64,000 bases of DNA from Strongylocentrotus purpuratus (lineage: Eukaryota > Echinodermata > Echinoidea > Camarodonta > Strongylocentrotidae), in NCBI RefSeq assembly GCF_000002235.5, contig NW_022145611.1:8686242-8750241 (forward strand), written 5' to 3'. A program made the translations under genes and the position numbers. The number at the start of each line of letters is the position of its first letter. The stretch's first letter is position 1. Positions 14,101 through 27,677 of the stretch are shown here, piece after piece. The notes below the pieces were generated by a model, which saw only the letters and a program-made list of their open reading frames with translations, did no database searches and was not told the DNA's origin.

Positions 14101-15842
14101 GCTCCCATCCCGAGCCGACTCAGCCCACTCAAATTGGACACATCACGAACGGCAGAAAGTTTGTCTTATTATGAGCATCCCTGAATTTATGCAGCCAGAA
14201 AGATGAAGGGAAAATGTCATAGGGCGTGTGTGGCCATTACTGGGAGCCTTTTACTGCAGCGCCTTTGCTCACTGTGTCAGCATCCATGTATGCGGGATTG
14301 ATTATATGCGTGCAGCCTGGCTGCTACTGCATGCATACTGTTGTTTAGCAAAAGGTGCTTTCGTGTGTATTCCCTTTTAGTGTGTCTGTCCGCATCATAT
14401 CTGCATGAACTCAAATGAAACGCACAGGTAGCTTATGCATTTTAACTGATTATACAAAGTGAATGGACTAATAAATCTACAAACTTGTATTTAAGGCATC
14501 TTGTTGCATTACTCGAAATGACTGCACAGCCTTTATCGAAAAAGAGTTTCACAAAAAGGAACAGAAAGGCACAACATTTGGGCAGTGAAATGAAAAGAAA
14601 GATTTCATATTAATAGACAAAATGAAGCTCTAACCATCCATGTGCATGGATGGTGCATACAGTTACAATACTGGGTAGTTCATTTTATCAAAATGCATTG
14701 AAAGCATGACAAAATCAATTCTAATATACAGTGTAATTTAGATGACATTTGAAATGATCAGACATACATGTATGACCTACATGTATAGGCCTAAATGCAT
14801 TCAGAGAATTCTGAGTTGACCTCAGTCTGAAATTTATCAAGCTGCATGTGCATATAATTGCAGGTCAACATACATGTGTACTCGTTTCTTAATACTAGTT
14901 GATGCATGGAGAAAAAAAACCCACAAGAATACTGATCACTATCTCATCCAGGCTCCTAAGAGGAACTGATGCCATTTAGCAAAGATTCACCTTTGTTTAT
15001 GACCCACATAACACAAATTTAAATTAAAAAAACATTACCCAAAGGTTACATGTAAGCCTTTATTTATTTTAATTGATTGGCCTAGTCAGTGTGTGATGTT
15101 GATGTTCTAAGCATACGTCTGCATGTGTATTTGTGCAACGTGATCTCTGCTTTCATATTGATTATCACACTAAAAGATTTACCAGTGACTAATTGTGTGT
15201 AAGTCTATTATTGTATATTTCAGGCCTTCCGACTATCATTATAATAAATACCCATCAACATTCTATGCATATCCATGCCAGAGATGGGATGTTCACTGAC
15301 GTTTTCAGAGGCAATCTCAATGGCAAATGCACTTTCGCTTATGCTTTTGTCCTTTATATGTATTTTGTTTTTTGTGATTTACTAATTTGATTTTGCTGTA
15401 TGATACTTAAAAAGTGTTGATTAATTACATCACATTGAGGAGTAAGAGGGTATTTGGTTAAAAAAGTGAAAGCTATTCATCCTATACTTCAAGCATGTTG
15501 AGGAAATATATGTAGTAGCGGCATATTTTTACAACATTTTTCATAAATTTTCTGCTTCATGACAAAAGCTACCAGCTTCATCGGGTTTCTGGAAGAGACA
15601 GATCTTAACACTTCACACGGAAAATGTGCAGACTTCTTCTCACACCATCAAATTAAGGGTATACCACCTCAGCCACGATCTCCGAGCTCCCTAGCTTTCA
15701 CCCGATATAGCACCCTCGCATCTCCATGAGGACACTTTTTCGCTCATGGAGAAGGCAAGTGCAAGAGCAGTATTCACTATCGGAGGAGGAGTGGGCCCCA
15801 CTTGTTTGTGTAAGGCGTGGGTGTACAGCTCGCACGGATCTT

Positions 15843-16078
15843 TGACCACCAGGCGGCCGTTATCCTCGAGTACCAGACGACATAATCACTGGAGACATAT
15901 CACTGCAGCACTCCAGAACAGACTTCATTCTTTTTCAAAAATTGCTTTCTCGCATGGTTATTGACCAGCATGCAGCGCCTTTTTCGAGTATCAGAGGATA
16001 TAATCCTGGGAGACACTATCCCAAGCTCTCGGAAGCAGACTTCATTCTCAAGAAAAGCACTTTCACATCTTATCTCAT
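15843..16078 (+). repeat. Two-copy imperfect tandem repeat, unit about 120 bp
   Basis: GACCACCAGGCGG... (15846 on) and GACCAGCATGCAG... (15962 on) share a run of motifs in the same order: CGAGTAYCAGA, ATAATC, GGAGACA and AGCAGACTTCATTCT or close variants. It lies in a GC-richer, repeat-poor stretch (about 15640-16100). Both copies are open in short frames, but no protein is recognised. Confidence 0.55.
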
Positions 16079-16554
16079 GAAGACATATTCCCATCTTGGT
16101 TTGGCATCATGGGAAGCATATAATGTGTGTAATTTCAGAAAGAGCCATGACATATAACGGTCTAAACTGAGGCATTTGAGGCATACTGAATCCATTTTCC
16201 AGGGCTAATTCATCTTGACAAATGTCAAAAGATTAATCGTCATCCAAGATGTATATTTTTATTCATCCAAACTTTAAATGTAAATAGGCTTTATGCTGTA
16301 TAATCTTAATCATTTTCCTGCTGTTAATTAAATATGCAGGAGTTCTGAGTGTAAAATGGATATATCTTTGAAGTAAACATTGAAATTAAATTCAGGAGTC
16401 AGACAAATCTACAATCTTATGAAATGGAATATGTATAGTTAAATTTTGTTCTGCATAAAGCTCATTTTCAAGTCATCTTTGACATTTTTACCACTTTATG
16501 AATATTTCCTTTATTGTTCATCAGGCTGTAGACTATAAACACAGTAGCAGAGTG

Positions 16555-16835
16555 TGATCATTGTAGTATATTGGTGAAGGCTCTGGACTCTCATACAAAA
16601 GGTCCTGGGTTCAATCCTCACTCAGTGATTACATCAATGGACGAGGGTTTTTGCCCACATCCGTCACTCTACGCCCATGTGTACTAAATTAGTATCTGCA
16701 ATGCTGGGGTAGGAATAATTGCAGGGGTAAGAATAATTGCAGGGCCTTCAGAAAGAGCAGTATTTATAATGATGCGGCTACCCTACATTGTAGGTAAATA
16801 AGAACAATGTTAACATTATCATTATTATCTGTCTA
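16555..16835 (+). mobile_element. tRNA-derived SINE
   Basis: An A-box-like GTAGTATATTGGTGAAGG (16563-16580) and B-box GGTCCTGGGTTCAATCCTC (16601-16619) lie at the spacing of a tRNA promoter. A non-tRNA body follows, with AATAATTGCAGGG repeated twice and a short ATTATCATTATTAT tail. No cloverleaf or intact acceptor stem is seen, so it is not a tRNA gene. Confidence 0.65.
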
Positions 16836-17219
16836 CTTGTACTGTATACATGAAGCTAGTGATCAAAACTCCTCACCTTGCCTCAAAATGCTTCACATTA
16901 TAAACAAAGAGCCACCAAGGGCACGCTATCACAACATTACATATTATCAAAACTATTGTCTGTGTAGCAATGTTTATTGTCTGTCGGCTAGTAACTTCTT
17001 GGTCTGGTTCAAGTTTATATAAAAACACCTCATTCATGTGACTGCAGTTTAAACATCATTGTTGAAACGCTTTTGTAAAATTCATTGTCAATTAGTGTCA
17101 GGCAAATTTAGTCCATATGGCTAGGTGCGCTGATCACTGTAATATGTAGATGAGACATCTGTCAATTTTATGATAAATCTGAAAATGATGTGAAATTGTA
17201 CTCTAGAACAAGTGTTTAA

Positions 17220-17437
17220 TCTATTGACAATTGTTCAAGAGATGTTCATCCATTAGCAGGTTTAGTACTGTTTAAGATACATTAAAAATTGTTTGACCTA
17301 TTGACAATCACTTGATAAGAGATGTTCATTCTTTAGTAGTTTTAGTACTGTTAAAGACATATTGAGAATCTTTTGATATATTGATGACCATTGAAAAGAT
17401 GTTCATCCATTAGCAGTTTAAGTACTGTTTTACATGT
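17220..17437 (+). repeat. Three-copy imperfect tandem repeat, unit about 80 bp
   Basis: ATTGACAATTG/ATTGACAATCA/ATTGATGACCA, each followed by AGATGTTCAT, a TTAGYAG block and TTTAGTACTGTT or TTAAGTACTGTT. Spacing is about 80 bp. No coding sense. Confidence 0.6.
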
Positions 17438-19699
17438 AAATGTTGAGTTGCTATCATAGTTAATGCAAAATGTCACAAGAGAGATAAATAGTTTTGGTAT
17501 GCTGGCTGTTGGTTTTAGGGCAACCAATATTTTTAAATCCTATCCTAGAGAATTGGTAACTGAGGCTGAATGTGATACCAAAAGGCACTGGTACATCAGC
17601 TACATCTTAAACCCTTAAAAACTGCTGAGCCAGCACAACTCCAAAATGTCCAAAATAGATAATCTTGACTATTTTGATCTTTACTATTTTGATCTCAGCA
17701 TATTGCTTTATGTATAGTTTGCAGGTTTCCTTCTTGCTTTATCCAAAGGGACGGCTGTCTTGAGCGTCCATCCTGGCACAGCTCGAGGCATGCATACTGT
17801 CCTGTGGTCACGTTATGGCAATTAGGGGGGAAGTAGGCTAATGTGGAATTTTACAGATTATGGCTAGAAGTTGATGCTCAGACATGCTCATCCCCAAAAT
17901 AATCGCAGTGGTGTCCACAGCTCTTGCATGTGTGACGTAAATGCGCTGCGCTGGTCAACCACGGTTTCATTACAAAGGACTTTCCTTTGTGGTAGAACTT
18001 CTTCATCTGGTTATGCTCTATATTTAGTTCAAAGGCTCTCAATTCTAAAGGTTCTTTTTAACAATTCTAAATATGTTAAATCTTCAACCAGGCTGTCTGT
18101 TAAAAAAATAAGAACAACAAAACATTTGATGAAGGTGGAACATAAATCCAAATGTTTATTAATCTGTAGATTCATTTACGACTAACGTTCAAAGTAAACA
18201 AGGTCCAAATTTTCACCATTCGGTGGAGTAACAATTTTTTAAACCCATTTCATGCCACGTTACTTTCCTATTTAGAAAACAAAAGTTAACCTTTCAAAGA
18301 AAATGAGATTTTAACTGAAACAATGCTGACTTGTGATGTGACATAATAACCAGCAAGTTGATTGTTTCCACTAGGTAAAGGTAAAGGAAGAAGAAAGAGA
18401 ACATTAACAAATGTTATGCAAGCTCGGGAGGCACAGCCACACAAAAATAATTCACTACTTTCGAAAAGCCATGTGCAACCCTAAAGATGACTTTTGAAAC
18501 ATTCTTTCAAAACAATCACAACAGGATCTAGTAATGGAAAAAACAAATTTTATCCCATCTTTTGAAAAAAAAGCAAAAGAGCATGTATCTCTGTATTTCC
18601 TGTTATTGCCACAGTAATCAGCTGTTAGTGTATCACAATTTCAGCTTTCAATATTTCAAGCTATTTTCTGTCCATGCTTTGCCATCAATCCACATAGTGC
18701 TTCACGCCATACCCAGTTAAGGCAAACACCCCAGATCTGAAATTGGCATGCCTGCAATTATCGACACAATAACCATGATTGTGCACCCATCCAAATGAGA
18801 AAAAAAAGGGGGAACCAATTGACACTTTGCATCGATATTGACATTTAGAGGCAGATAGGAGACGGGTAATTAAAGTGGTGTCAGAGGGAAGCAGGCTCAT
18901 GTGAAAATATGCTGCCTCCAATAAAGGCAGGATAACAAATATAGTCAAATGAAATCTGAACCAATTTATTTTCGGAAGAGTTGGCCCTCTCAAATATGAA
19001 ATGGAAAATGCAATAAAAGGGTATTGAAATAAAATGATCCAAGGCTATTTGGTATTACCTCTTTATTTCCTCACTGATCGCTTAGCGCCGAGGTTGGAAA
19101 AGGACATTTAGTATGAACATGCTTAAGAATGAGGAATAAAGTTTTTTATGGACTGTTTAAAAGGGTAAAGCATATTAAAACTGTTATTTTGTAGTGGCAA
19201 AGTACTTTGTTGATAGTCCGGGGAAAAACATTATTGATCATTCTGTCATTCTTAAGCATGAAATGAAAGTCTTTACTACTTTCATACAAGTGATTATGAA
19301 ACTAATGTGATGATACATCACACATCTCTATTGATAGGATTATCTTGCAAGATATTTACTATTAAAGCGGGAATCACTAATTAAACATCCTTGACAGCTT
19401 TAAGTACAATTTACAAAACAGAAGACTTTGTCATATTGACATTTAATATTAACAACAGACTACAGGTGCTGCTACAAGATTAAAAGCACATCAGGTTAAT
19501 AGGTTTAATCAAATCAAACCTTATTAAGTAGTCCTCTGGACAGATAACAGATGATCAACCAACATTTACCCACAGCATGGAGAGAATGTACGCAGCCAGA
19601 GTTAATGTTTTCTGAAGGTTATCTTTTAATACCCTGAACAAAACAACTAATTAATAATCTATCAAGACTAGAAACCAATAAGTCATTCAGCCAGCCATT

Positions 19700-19707
19700 C
19701 ATTTCTC

Positions 19708-19805
<98 letters not shown>

Positions 19806-19872
19806 ATCCCTCTCTCTCTCTCCATCTCTCTCCTTCTCTCTTTCTCTCTCTCTCTCTCCCTTCCCCTCCCTC
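19700..19872. repeat. (CT)n microsatellite
   Basis: About 170 bp of nearly pure CT with few interruptions (TTTC, CATC). The Arg/Glu-rich minus frame across it is an artefact of the repeat. Confidence 0.97.
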
Positions 19873-21565
19873 TCTTTATCAAATTATCGTTTTCCCTTTA
19901 GTGCTCATGGCATTTCTAAAAATATCTCCTGTTAAAATTAGATGAAACAATCAGAATCAGACACAAAATTGGAGAAATAAGTGCAACCATGTATCTGACC
20001 TATTCCTTACTGAATTTGAAGGTTACATTTACATTTTATATTATCCCAAGTCATTTGCATTAAAAAAGGAAATGCTTAAAGTGCACTTTTAATGGACTTA
20101 GGGAGAGCATGCGGTTCAGGTAGTGGTCACCACTGGAAGGAGATATGGTCAAGCACTACACTTATTCCATCCTTGTGAAGAGGCACAACATCCCATTAGA
20201 TACGACATTGAATCAATGGACCTTTTACTCTAATGCCCACATGCCAACCTTTACCACTAATGGATAACGTCACTTTGGGATTCAAGTCCATGGACGTTAA
20301 ATCCAAAGTACAATGAGGTGTTACTGGCCTAGGTTTTATCCTTCATATTACATACGAATGAATGGAGTGAAACAAATATATATGGAGACATATAAAATAC
20401 CGCTCTTCAATCAAATGTGAAATTCACTACGCCCACTTGATATAACAACTGCAAAATCATCACTTGTATCATACACCATTCTCATACTGCATGCACTGCC
20501 TTTTGCGTTCAAAGGGATGTGTAATCGGTGAATGGGGATACGGTATCAGTATTGCTTTTGTATTACCATGAGGAAACTTGGGAGGGTGAAAAAATAGATG
20601 AGAGAAATGCAGGGGAAGAGAATAGCTTTATATCAGAGTAACATTAATGAGTTCTACTTAGTTTCTCTTCAAAAGACTTACAGTACAGTGAGTATGTTCC
20701 CATCTTCTTTAGATCACAGTAATACTGTATGTGTGGAGTATTTTACAAAATGTCTTAAAGGTAATATTCAACATATATAGAATAAAGTGACCATTCTGCT
20801 TTTTAATTTTACACTTGGGATTTATAGAAACAATTAATACTGTATTATCCTTGGCTCTCTAAAATTCTCTATAATCATTATCCATCTACCAGTATTATTT
20901 TTTTCCTTCCGGTTCACACTTGTAAATTCAGTCCAGTTATATATACCTGGCCTAAATGTTCCTATCCCCAGACTGTTGATCATGAAAATATTTGCGTGTC
21001 TGTATAAAGAACTACCAAAGATTTTTGCAGGTATTTGTCCGGCAGTTGCCTTACTAATCCTGCTTCTTTTTCTTCTAAGGGTCAGAATGGAAAGTACAGT
21101 TTAAAGTAAAAAATTGTTATGGAAACAAGATGGGATATATAAAATGTTTAAGGAAAATCGAAGTATGAATCTAGACTGAACAAAATCTTTCTGAGAGTCA
21201 GAAAGAAGAGTAGTTGAAGGTGACATTTGGTTACCTTGAAGAAGAACAAAAATATTGCCTAAGTTAGAATCACATTGCATAATCAAGGATGAATGCAATA
21301 TATGGCGATGAATATTCATTAAACTCCATACGCAAGGAGCAGCCCATTACTAATTCAGTTAGACTGTGACACATGTAAATTTATGTACAACTACTACTAT
21401 TATTATCATCATTATCATGATATCAAACACAAACAAATGCTTCACTATTCTAGGAATAAGATTGATACAGATATCATTTTTAACAGAACATTCTTCAATG
21501 CATGATAAATACACAAGATGCATGTACATGTAACAGCAGTTAATTACATGTACATGTACATATCG

Positions 21566-21632
21566 TAAGTGACGGTAGTGAAAAAAAATTGCATTCACTT
21601 TGCGTTACGATTTTCCTTACTACCGTCACTTC
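21566..21632. repeat. Small hairpin with 13-bp inverted arms
   Basis: AAGTGACGGTAGT and its exact complement ACTACCGTCACTT lie about 40 bp apart in AT-rich DNA. It could be a tiny MITE or a stem-loop; no clear target duplication. Confidence 0.5.
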
Positions 21633-24600
21633 GTGAAAACAGCGACGATATATACTTCCTGCATACTTTACACATTAAAGCTGTGCAAAGCTCCAAAGAA
21701 CCAGACATAAAAAAATTGTATCTACTAATTCTATTTAGATACGAATACATTATGATACCAGCATAATTCGTCAAGTACTGCTAGAGTGTAGGGTGTATTA
21801 AATTAATCGACTCCTTGAAATCAGATATCATGTCACTTCTGGTCACTGATCATTCCATATCAGTATCATATACATGTGTACATTTTATTCAAAGAGACCA
21901 CTTGAAACATATATCCTTTCTTCAGTTAATCAGGCAAAAATTACTTAATTGCAAACCATACTGTACAAACAAATGTTCTAAGATTAATACTGGAGACAAT
22001 AGAAACAATCCACACATTGAAATCATCAAAGCAAGAAGCTTCAATTTATGTATTCTGCAATTTTTAATTTCTCCTCTTTTTTTCTTCTTCTTCTTTTTTA
22101 AAATATGGCATGGCCAAATTAATTCAGTATTGTGCAATAGCAATAAAGCATCAGTCAGAAACCATAGTACTGTTTATACTGTACTACACTATATGTACAG
22201 TAGATGGGCATGTGTGATCCTAAATGCATTCAAGTTATTTAGAATATTCCAGCTATTCATCTACATGGGATGTACTTTCAGGACTATCACAGTTATCTTA
22301 TCGTTTACGTTGTGTGCATTCCTTCAACAACATAATACATGTTAGTACATGTAGTACAATGTAATGTGTTTCCTGCCAATTTTAAATTCGACCCTTCCCG
22401 ACATCTCTTCTTTTGATACCTTTGTTTATCTTAACATCTCTCTCCATCTATTCCTCTATCTTTCATTTACATGTACAGTATGTCAGTATTTAGTATAAGG
22501 TGTACAGGAACAATTTACCCACTTTTCCTTGTATTTAATATACAACATGTATCACATTATTTTCAATCAAAGAATGTTGTTAAACATTCCTTGTTATCAA
22601 AATATATATTTTCTGATTCAACTATAAAATATTAGAGCACAAAAGATTCAACAATACAAACATATATTGTACACCACAAGAGTATGTGTTACAATCATCC
22701 TTCAGAAACAAATCACATCAGGTACTCCATAAAAATGAATCTCACGCTCAATTTTCAATACCTTCTCTCACATTAGGATACCTGACAGCAAAGTTATAAA
22801 GTATATTCAACCAAGTAATGGGTAGCCTATGGAAAGGTTAAAATGCAAAAAATAGAAAGAATCATAAATGATTAATATGATGAAAGGAGGGGTAAAGAGC
22901 ACTTCACTACCATAAGTATCCTCCTTGTCATGTTTCCTGAGACAGAAAATAGATTGGATTTCACAAAAAGGCCAGCCAAGACCAGTACAGAGACCCGACT
23001 AATATCTATCACCTCCCACTCGCCGATGACTTCCAGTGCCGAAGTCCTCCCAGGCTTTCAGCACCTCAATTACTTAAATGTCAACCCCGTCATTTATTGT
23101 TAGCTGATTTTAACTCCCCATCCAGGGGCACACCAGAGCATTAAAGGAAGTAATGGCGGGGAAGAAAACAAGGGCTGGGATTAGCACTAGATGCTAAGTA
23201 TGATGCAGTGCGGAACACAAAGGCAAAGATGAACAAATACAAGGGGGTGTACAATTATACAGAAGTAGTAGAGTTCTGACAATATCTATCTTTCTCAGAT
23301 GCATGCATACAAATGTACCTACAACGTAGTACAACATGGGAGGAACATGTACATGTATGTACTGAATAAATCTATTTACCATAGTAGATAATCAAAACTT
23401 TGTGCTTAAAATAGAAGAGGAAAAAAATCAATCAAAATTGCTAAATAAAGAAGAAATGAAACTGGAATGAAGTAATAAGTTAGCATTGATCAGCAGCAAC
23501 AGTAGAGATTCTATATATTTAGTTGTAAACAACAAGTGTGCTGTACATAGCTAGAAAGTAAGTACTTTGCGACATACTTTAAAGGTCAGCAGGGCAAACA
23601 TCATTTTCTTTGTAAAACAAAACAAAAATAGATGATTTCTCATCGAGCCTGGAAAGAATCACTGAAATTCTCAATGGAGATTGATGCAATATGTGGCCAT
23701 ATTTTTGTAACTTCATGGAGATACAATTATATTGTAGAATGACTCGAGCCCTAGACTTACCGAAAACATTCATATCAAATACAATCCCAATAATACATGT
23801 ATGTCAATTCTGTGGGAGAAATTCTGGATCACTTTTTCAAAAGAGTAACATACACACAACCTTAAAAGTCCTTCCTGATGAAAACACAAAACAAATTGTA
23901 TATAAATCATTTATTTTGGACTTAAGTTCTATGCACTAATAGTAATAATCAGACCAAACTTCTTGTATTAAAACAGGTGAGCATCTACAAAAAAGTCAAA
24001 CATCAGAATCTCCAGATTTCCTGAGGCTGTAGTGTACATTGTAACTTTAATATAGAAATAATCCAATCTATAGCTCACTGAAGAAGCTATTAAGGGAGAA
24101 AAACACCCCAAAATTGCAGTTGTAACTGTAACTAAGTTCTGACTTCCCAAGACTTTTCCCATGTTTTGAAGTACATGTAACCATGATTCACTTTGTCACA
24201 GAGAGCCATTTTCACTGAGATATGTGGTCAAAAACCCCATGAAAATAATTCACAGGACACCCATCCAATTTGCCCCCATGACGTCATACTGGTTTTTCTT
24301 CAAAATCACTTCACAGTTAGTATCTGTCTGGAGGTGATATGCGTCATTGGTGTCTAGTGGACTTGATAAAGATGGCTAAAGCCCCTTTCAGATAAGGCGC
24401 AGGCAGCAATCTGCCCCCCCCCCCCCCAAATAAATGCTTCAGAAGCAAAAAATGAAATTATAAGCATCATGCACCTCACATCTCTGTATTTCAGAAAGCA
24501 TTATTTATGCTGAAGGGCCTTTGGCACAATCACCTTCTTAAAATCCCACATTCCATGGTCATTTAATGGTCATTTTGAGATACTTTCTAAATTGAATGAA

Positions 24601-26156
24601 ATAGATGGATAAAAATCATATGCCATACAGCACACATTGCAGGAGATCACCCTACACACGAAGTGGTTATTATTTTGCCAGTGCAGGTTCTTAAAACGGT
24701 TAACTGCATCTTTTCTGAATGAAGCTTACGGATGATTTCCTCTAGGAGTTCCTTCTTATACAAAAAGCCCTAGATTACACTTGAACTAGAGTCTAGAGCT
24801 TAACCTGAGATCACTTGTAACATCAAGGATTATGTAACCCTGATACCCCCATCTTACATGTTTTGCTTGATTCAAACGGTCTTGTGGGGGACGCTGCTAT
24901 TAGGTCGCTCAGCAAAATTTAGAGGCAAGACAAAGCGCGTCTATAATGCAAATTGTATAATTATTGGAAATCGTAATTTTATCACACAGAGGTTGAACCA
25001 CAGTGTTGGGATTTGGAGTTGGTAAATACTAAATACATATTATCTAGATGAGGCTTAATGTTAGCTAAACTTTCATTCATATAGATGTAAAAAAATAACT
25101 TATAATAAACAACCATCACTAAATATTAGGTATTTGGGGTTTCTGTGGCATCTTGTCATGCCACTGCCATTCACTATTAAAGCTACATAACTAATATTAT
25201 GTAATAACAAATAGAGACAGTACCATTTCAATTGCATGTGTATGAACATATCTCTATTTCTGCAACCCACATATTAGTCAAATGATGTATCTTCAACTGG
25301 ATAACCTTTACCTGCAATTTCAGTGTAGGTCTCCATTAAAAGTAGACGTTTCAAAATCTTTATTTGATAAATAATTTGAAGTAGACTACTAATGGCATTC
25401 TCTCTCTCCTGTCAATTTTATCCCTTATTATTTTAACGTAAATGATTCCGACCTCAATCATCTCTTGTTTTCACAACGTAACACCACTATTTTTCCATTT
25501 AATACCAGAACTCACAAATTTGAAGGTCAAGCAATTACTAGGCAAGCGATATCTGCAACCCCAAACCCATATATCTGACTAACACCTTCACTGTATGATG
25601 AGCTGTATAAACCCTTAATGAGCCTCAGGTGGAGGGCAGTCAGTGGGGTAAGGGGTACCTGGTGGCGAGGTGTTCAAGCGGCACAAAGTGATTGATGCCC
25701 TAATTAGATTGGAAGTTCTGGATTACAGCAGCCAGTGATAGACAGGATGAATTTAAACAAAATTTGGTTGAACAGAGATATGAATTCATTGTAAAAGATA
25801 TCACTTTTCAAATGAACGGATGCTGAAGGTCACTCTTTCATGGAAGCCTGCACTGTGGATGGATACTAACTGAAATACTACATTCATTTTCCTTGCAAAC
25901 TGTTATAACAAAAAAAGATTTTCAGTGATTTCACTGCTTGGTTTAAGAACATAAGCTCAAACCTGTGTGATGAACTATCAATGTTACATCTGGGATAAAG
26001 CTGCTTCTTATAGCACACTAATGAAACCCAGTAATGTTTCACTTGGACATTCCTTTGGGGTCACAATCCATATGTACATTACATAGTTGTTTGCATGTAC
26101 GATTTATGTACTACAGTGGAGAAACATATTCCTGTTTAAATATAATTTTCCTCAAC

Positions 26157-26165
26157 CCCCCCCCC

Positions 26166-26214
<49 letters not shown>

Positions 26215-26224
26215 TCTCCCTCTC
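26157..26224. repeat. C run and (TC)n microsatellite
   Basis: A C run (about 26157-26169) followed by about 50 bp of TC repeats. Not coding. Confidence 0.95.
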
Positions 26225-26367
26225 ATACATATATAGTGATATTATATAAACAGCCTTCTGTCTCTTACTCAGCAGACACTATGTAGAACAGAGGGCTAGC
26301 TATGTCAAACAGGGAGAAATGGGAAGAAATCTTTACTGGTTACAGCACTTTTCCCATGATATGGTTA

Positions 26368-26877
26368 TTAAGGGTAATACAAAGTTTTGGTATAGGGTCA
26401 TGAATTTGGTTCAATTTAACATATTGGAAGCATATGCATTCCTACAATATTCAGTGATCGTTGTCGCGGTTGAAACCGAGTCTAAAGTGGTGACAATTTA
26501 AATAATAAGCTCTTTATGTTGTATAGCTCCCTCTCAAGGTCAAGATATTGATATAGCTATAAAACAATGTTTCTTGACTAAAATCGACCGATTTGCTATT
26601 CCCGTTTGGAAATTATATATCACAACTGCATATTCTGAGATTTTCATGGTCGCAGCTATCATTTTATGGCCGTAGACGCTATTTGAAGTTTATAAAAATT
26701 TACCGGGAGCACCAGTAAATTTTGATATTCATTATATCTCGAAAGCAGAAGTGTTTTACGGGCTAATTTGTTTAGTGCCTATAATACATCCGCAGGGGCA
26801 TCCAAATATATCACAATTGTAAGGAATCACTATCTAGCCAATTTTCAAAATTTACCAAAACTTTGTATTACCTTTAA
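26368..26877. mobile_element. TTAA-flanked MITE with about 25-bp inverted ends
   Basis: The left end reads TTAA then GGGTAATACAAAGTTTTGGT. The right end, complemented, reads TTAA then AGGTAATACAAAGTTTTGGT. 510 bp, no transposase frame. TTAA targets fit piggyBac- or Kolobok-type elements (family knowledge). A divergent relative of this end may occur at 60326. Confidence 0.75.
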
Positions 26878-27404
26878 GTTTGAAAAATGTGATTAAAATA
26901 GGGGTGGAAAAAAATTGGTTGAGGAAAAGGCTCATTCATCAAGATATTGCTTGACAGCTTCAGTGTGAAGGTCAGTTGACCATCTGCGTGTTTTTTTCCT
27001 AAGTATGCTCATACTCTCATCTAAAGTGCAATTTTTTAAGCACTGCAATACATAAATTATAATGCAAGTACAGCAGTGATATATTTCATAACGGTAATCA
27101 ATTTAGTAAAATGTTGGTACATGTAAATTGATTGAAATCAAGGATTGAGCAACAAAACATACTGCAGAGGATTAAGCATAAAGCTGAATAGTTCTAAACA
27201 TAAATTTGAGATGAAAATATTTTTTTTATCGGGCGAATATATTGCTCTTTATTCTCTCTATTCTTCAGTTTTTTAAAACTCTGTTTGATTCCATTTATTA
27301 TTACAATGCATCTCCGCATAATTCGCTTTTACTTACAGAATTTTAAAGTCAAAGAGTGAAAATGAATGTTAATTGAGTGTGCAATGGTGGTAGTAGAAGT
27401 GTTT

Positions 27405-27615
27405 GTTTTTTACCCGACTGCTAAGAAAACATAAATGCTTGTTAGTAAGCAACCGGAGGACTGACGGCTTTAGGTCCTCTCCGAGAGACCTGGTAATAAG
27501 GATTACCGGTAATGTCTTTATTACCAAAGGGCACTAGCGCATCGACTTGGTTTTGAACCCAGGTCGCCGGATTACGAGACCAATGCTTTACCAACGGAGC
27601 TATCGCGCCTCCTTT
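27405..27615 (-). mobile_element. tRNA-derived SINE next to the NCX exon
   Basis: On the minus strand: A-box TAGCTCCGTTGGTAAAGC and B-box GACCTGGGTTCAAAACC (complement of 27550-27566), then a body ending near CTGCTAAGAAAACATAAATG. It sits in the intron about 60 bp beyond the NCX donor. The same body occurs at 49553-49892, where a MITE has jumped into it. Confidence 0.75.
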
Positions 27616-27677
27616 ATACAGCAAAACTATAGTTACAATGTACATGTATATGTAGCAGGAATAAAAAGGGAACTTAC

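Larger units (their letters stand above)
1..15842. other. No gene seen: NCX intron or downstream flank
   Basis: AT-rich sequence with only short chance frames. I looked on the minus strand for CBD2, alternatively spliced and alpha-2 exons of NCX and recognised none, but a roughly 100-nt exon could have been missed. Contents are the small repeats listed separately, C runs at 8311-8325 and 12701-12713, and several GC-richer repeat-poor blocks (5740-5905, 6590-6990, 8560-8740, 14050-14360). An imperfect, pyrimidine-rich repetition runs through about 12890-13440. Confidence 0.6.
16836..26158. other. No gene seen: NCX intron or downstream flank
   Basis: AT-rich. Longest frames (for example 176 codons at 21815-22345) have no recognisable domain and look like chance. 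GC-richer repeat-poor blocks at 18680-18930, 22980-23180 and 25620-25740 may be regulatory. A perfect TGACGTCA is at 24289-24296. Confidence 0.55.

Noticed and set aside
16561-16625. tRNA gene
   Set aside because: Only promoter boxes match; it is followed by a SINE body.
18685-18993. 102-codon minus frame
   Set aside because: Checked as a possible NCX exon; no family motif found.
19619-19882. Arg/Glu-rich 87-codon frame
   Set aside because: Translation of a CT microsatellite.
21815-22345. 176-codon plus frame
   Set aside because: No domain, no splice or initiation context, composition of AT-rich chance sequence including a polyPhe run from TTC repeats.
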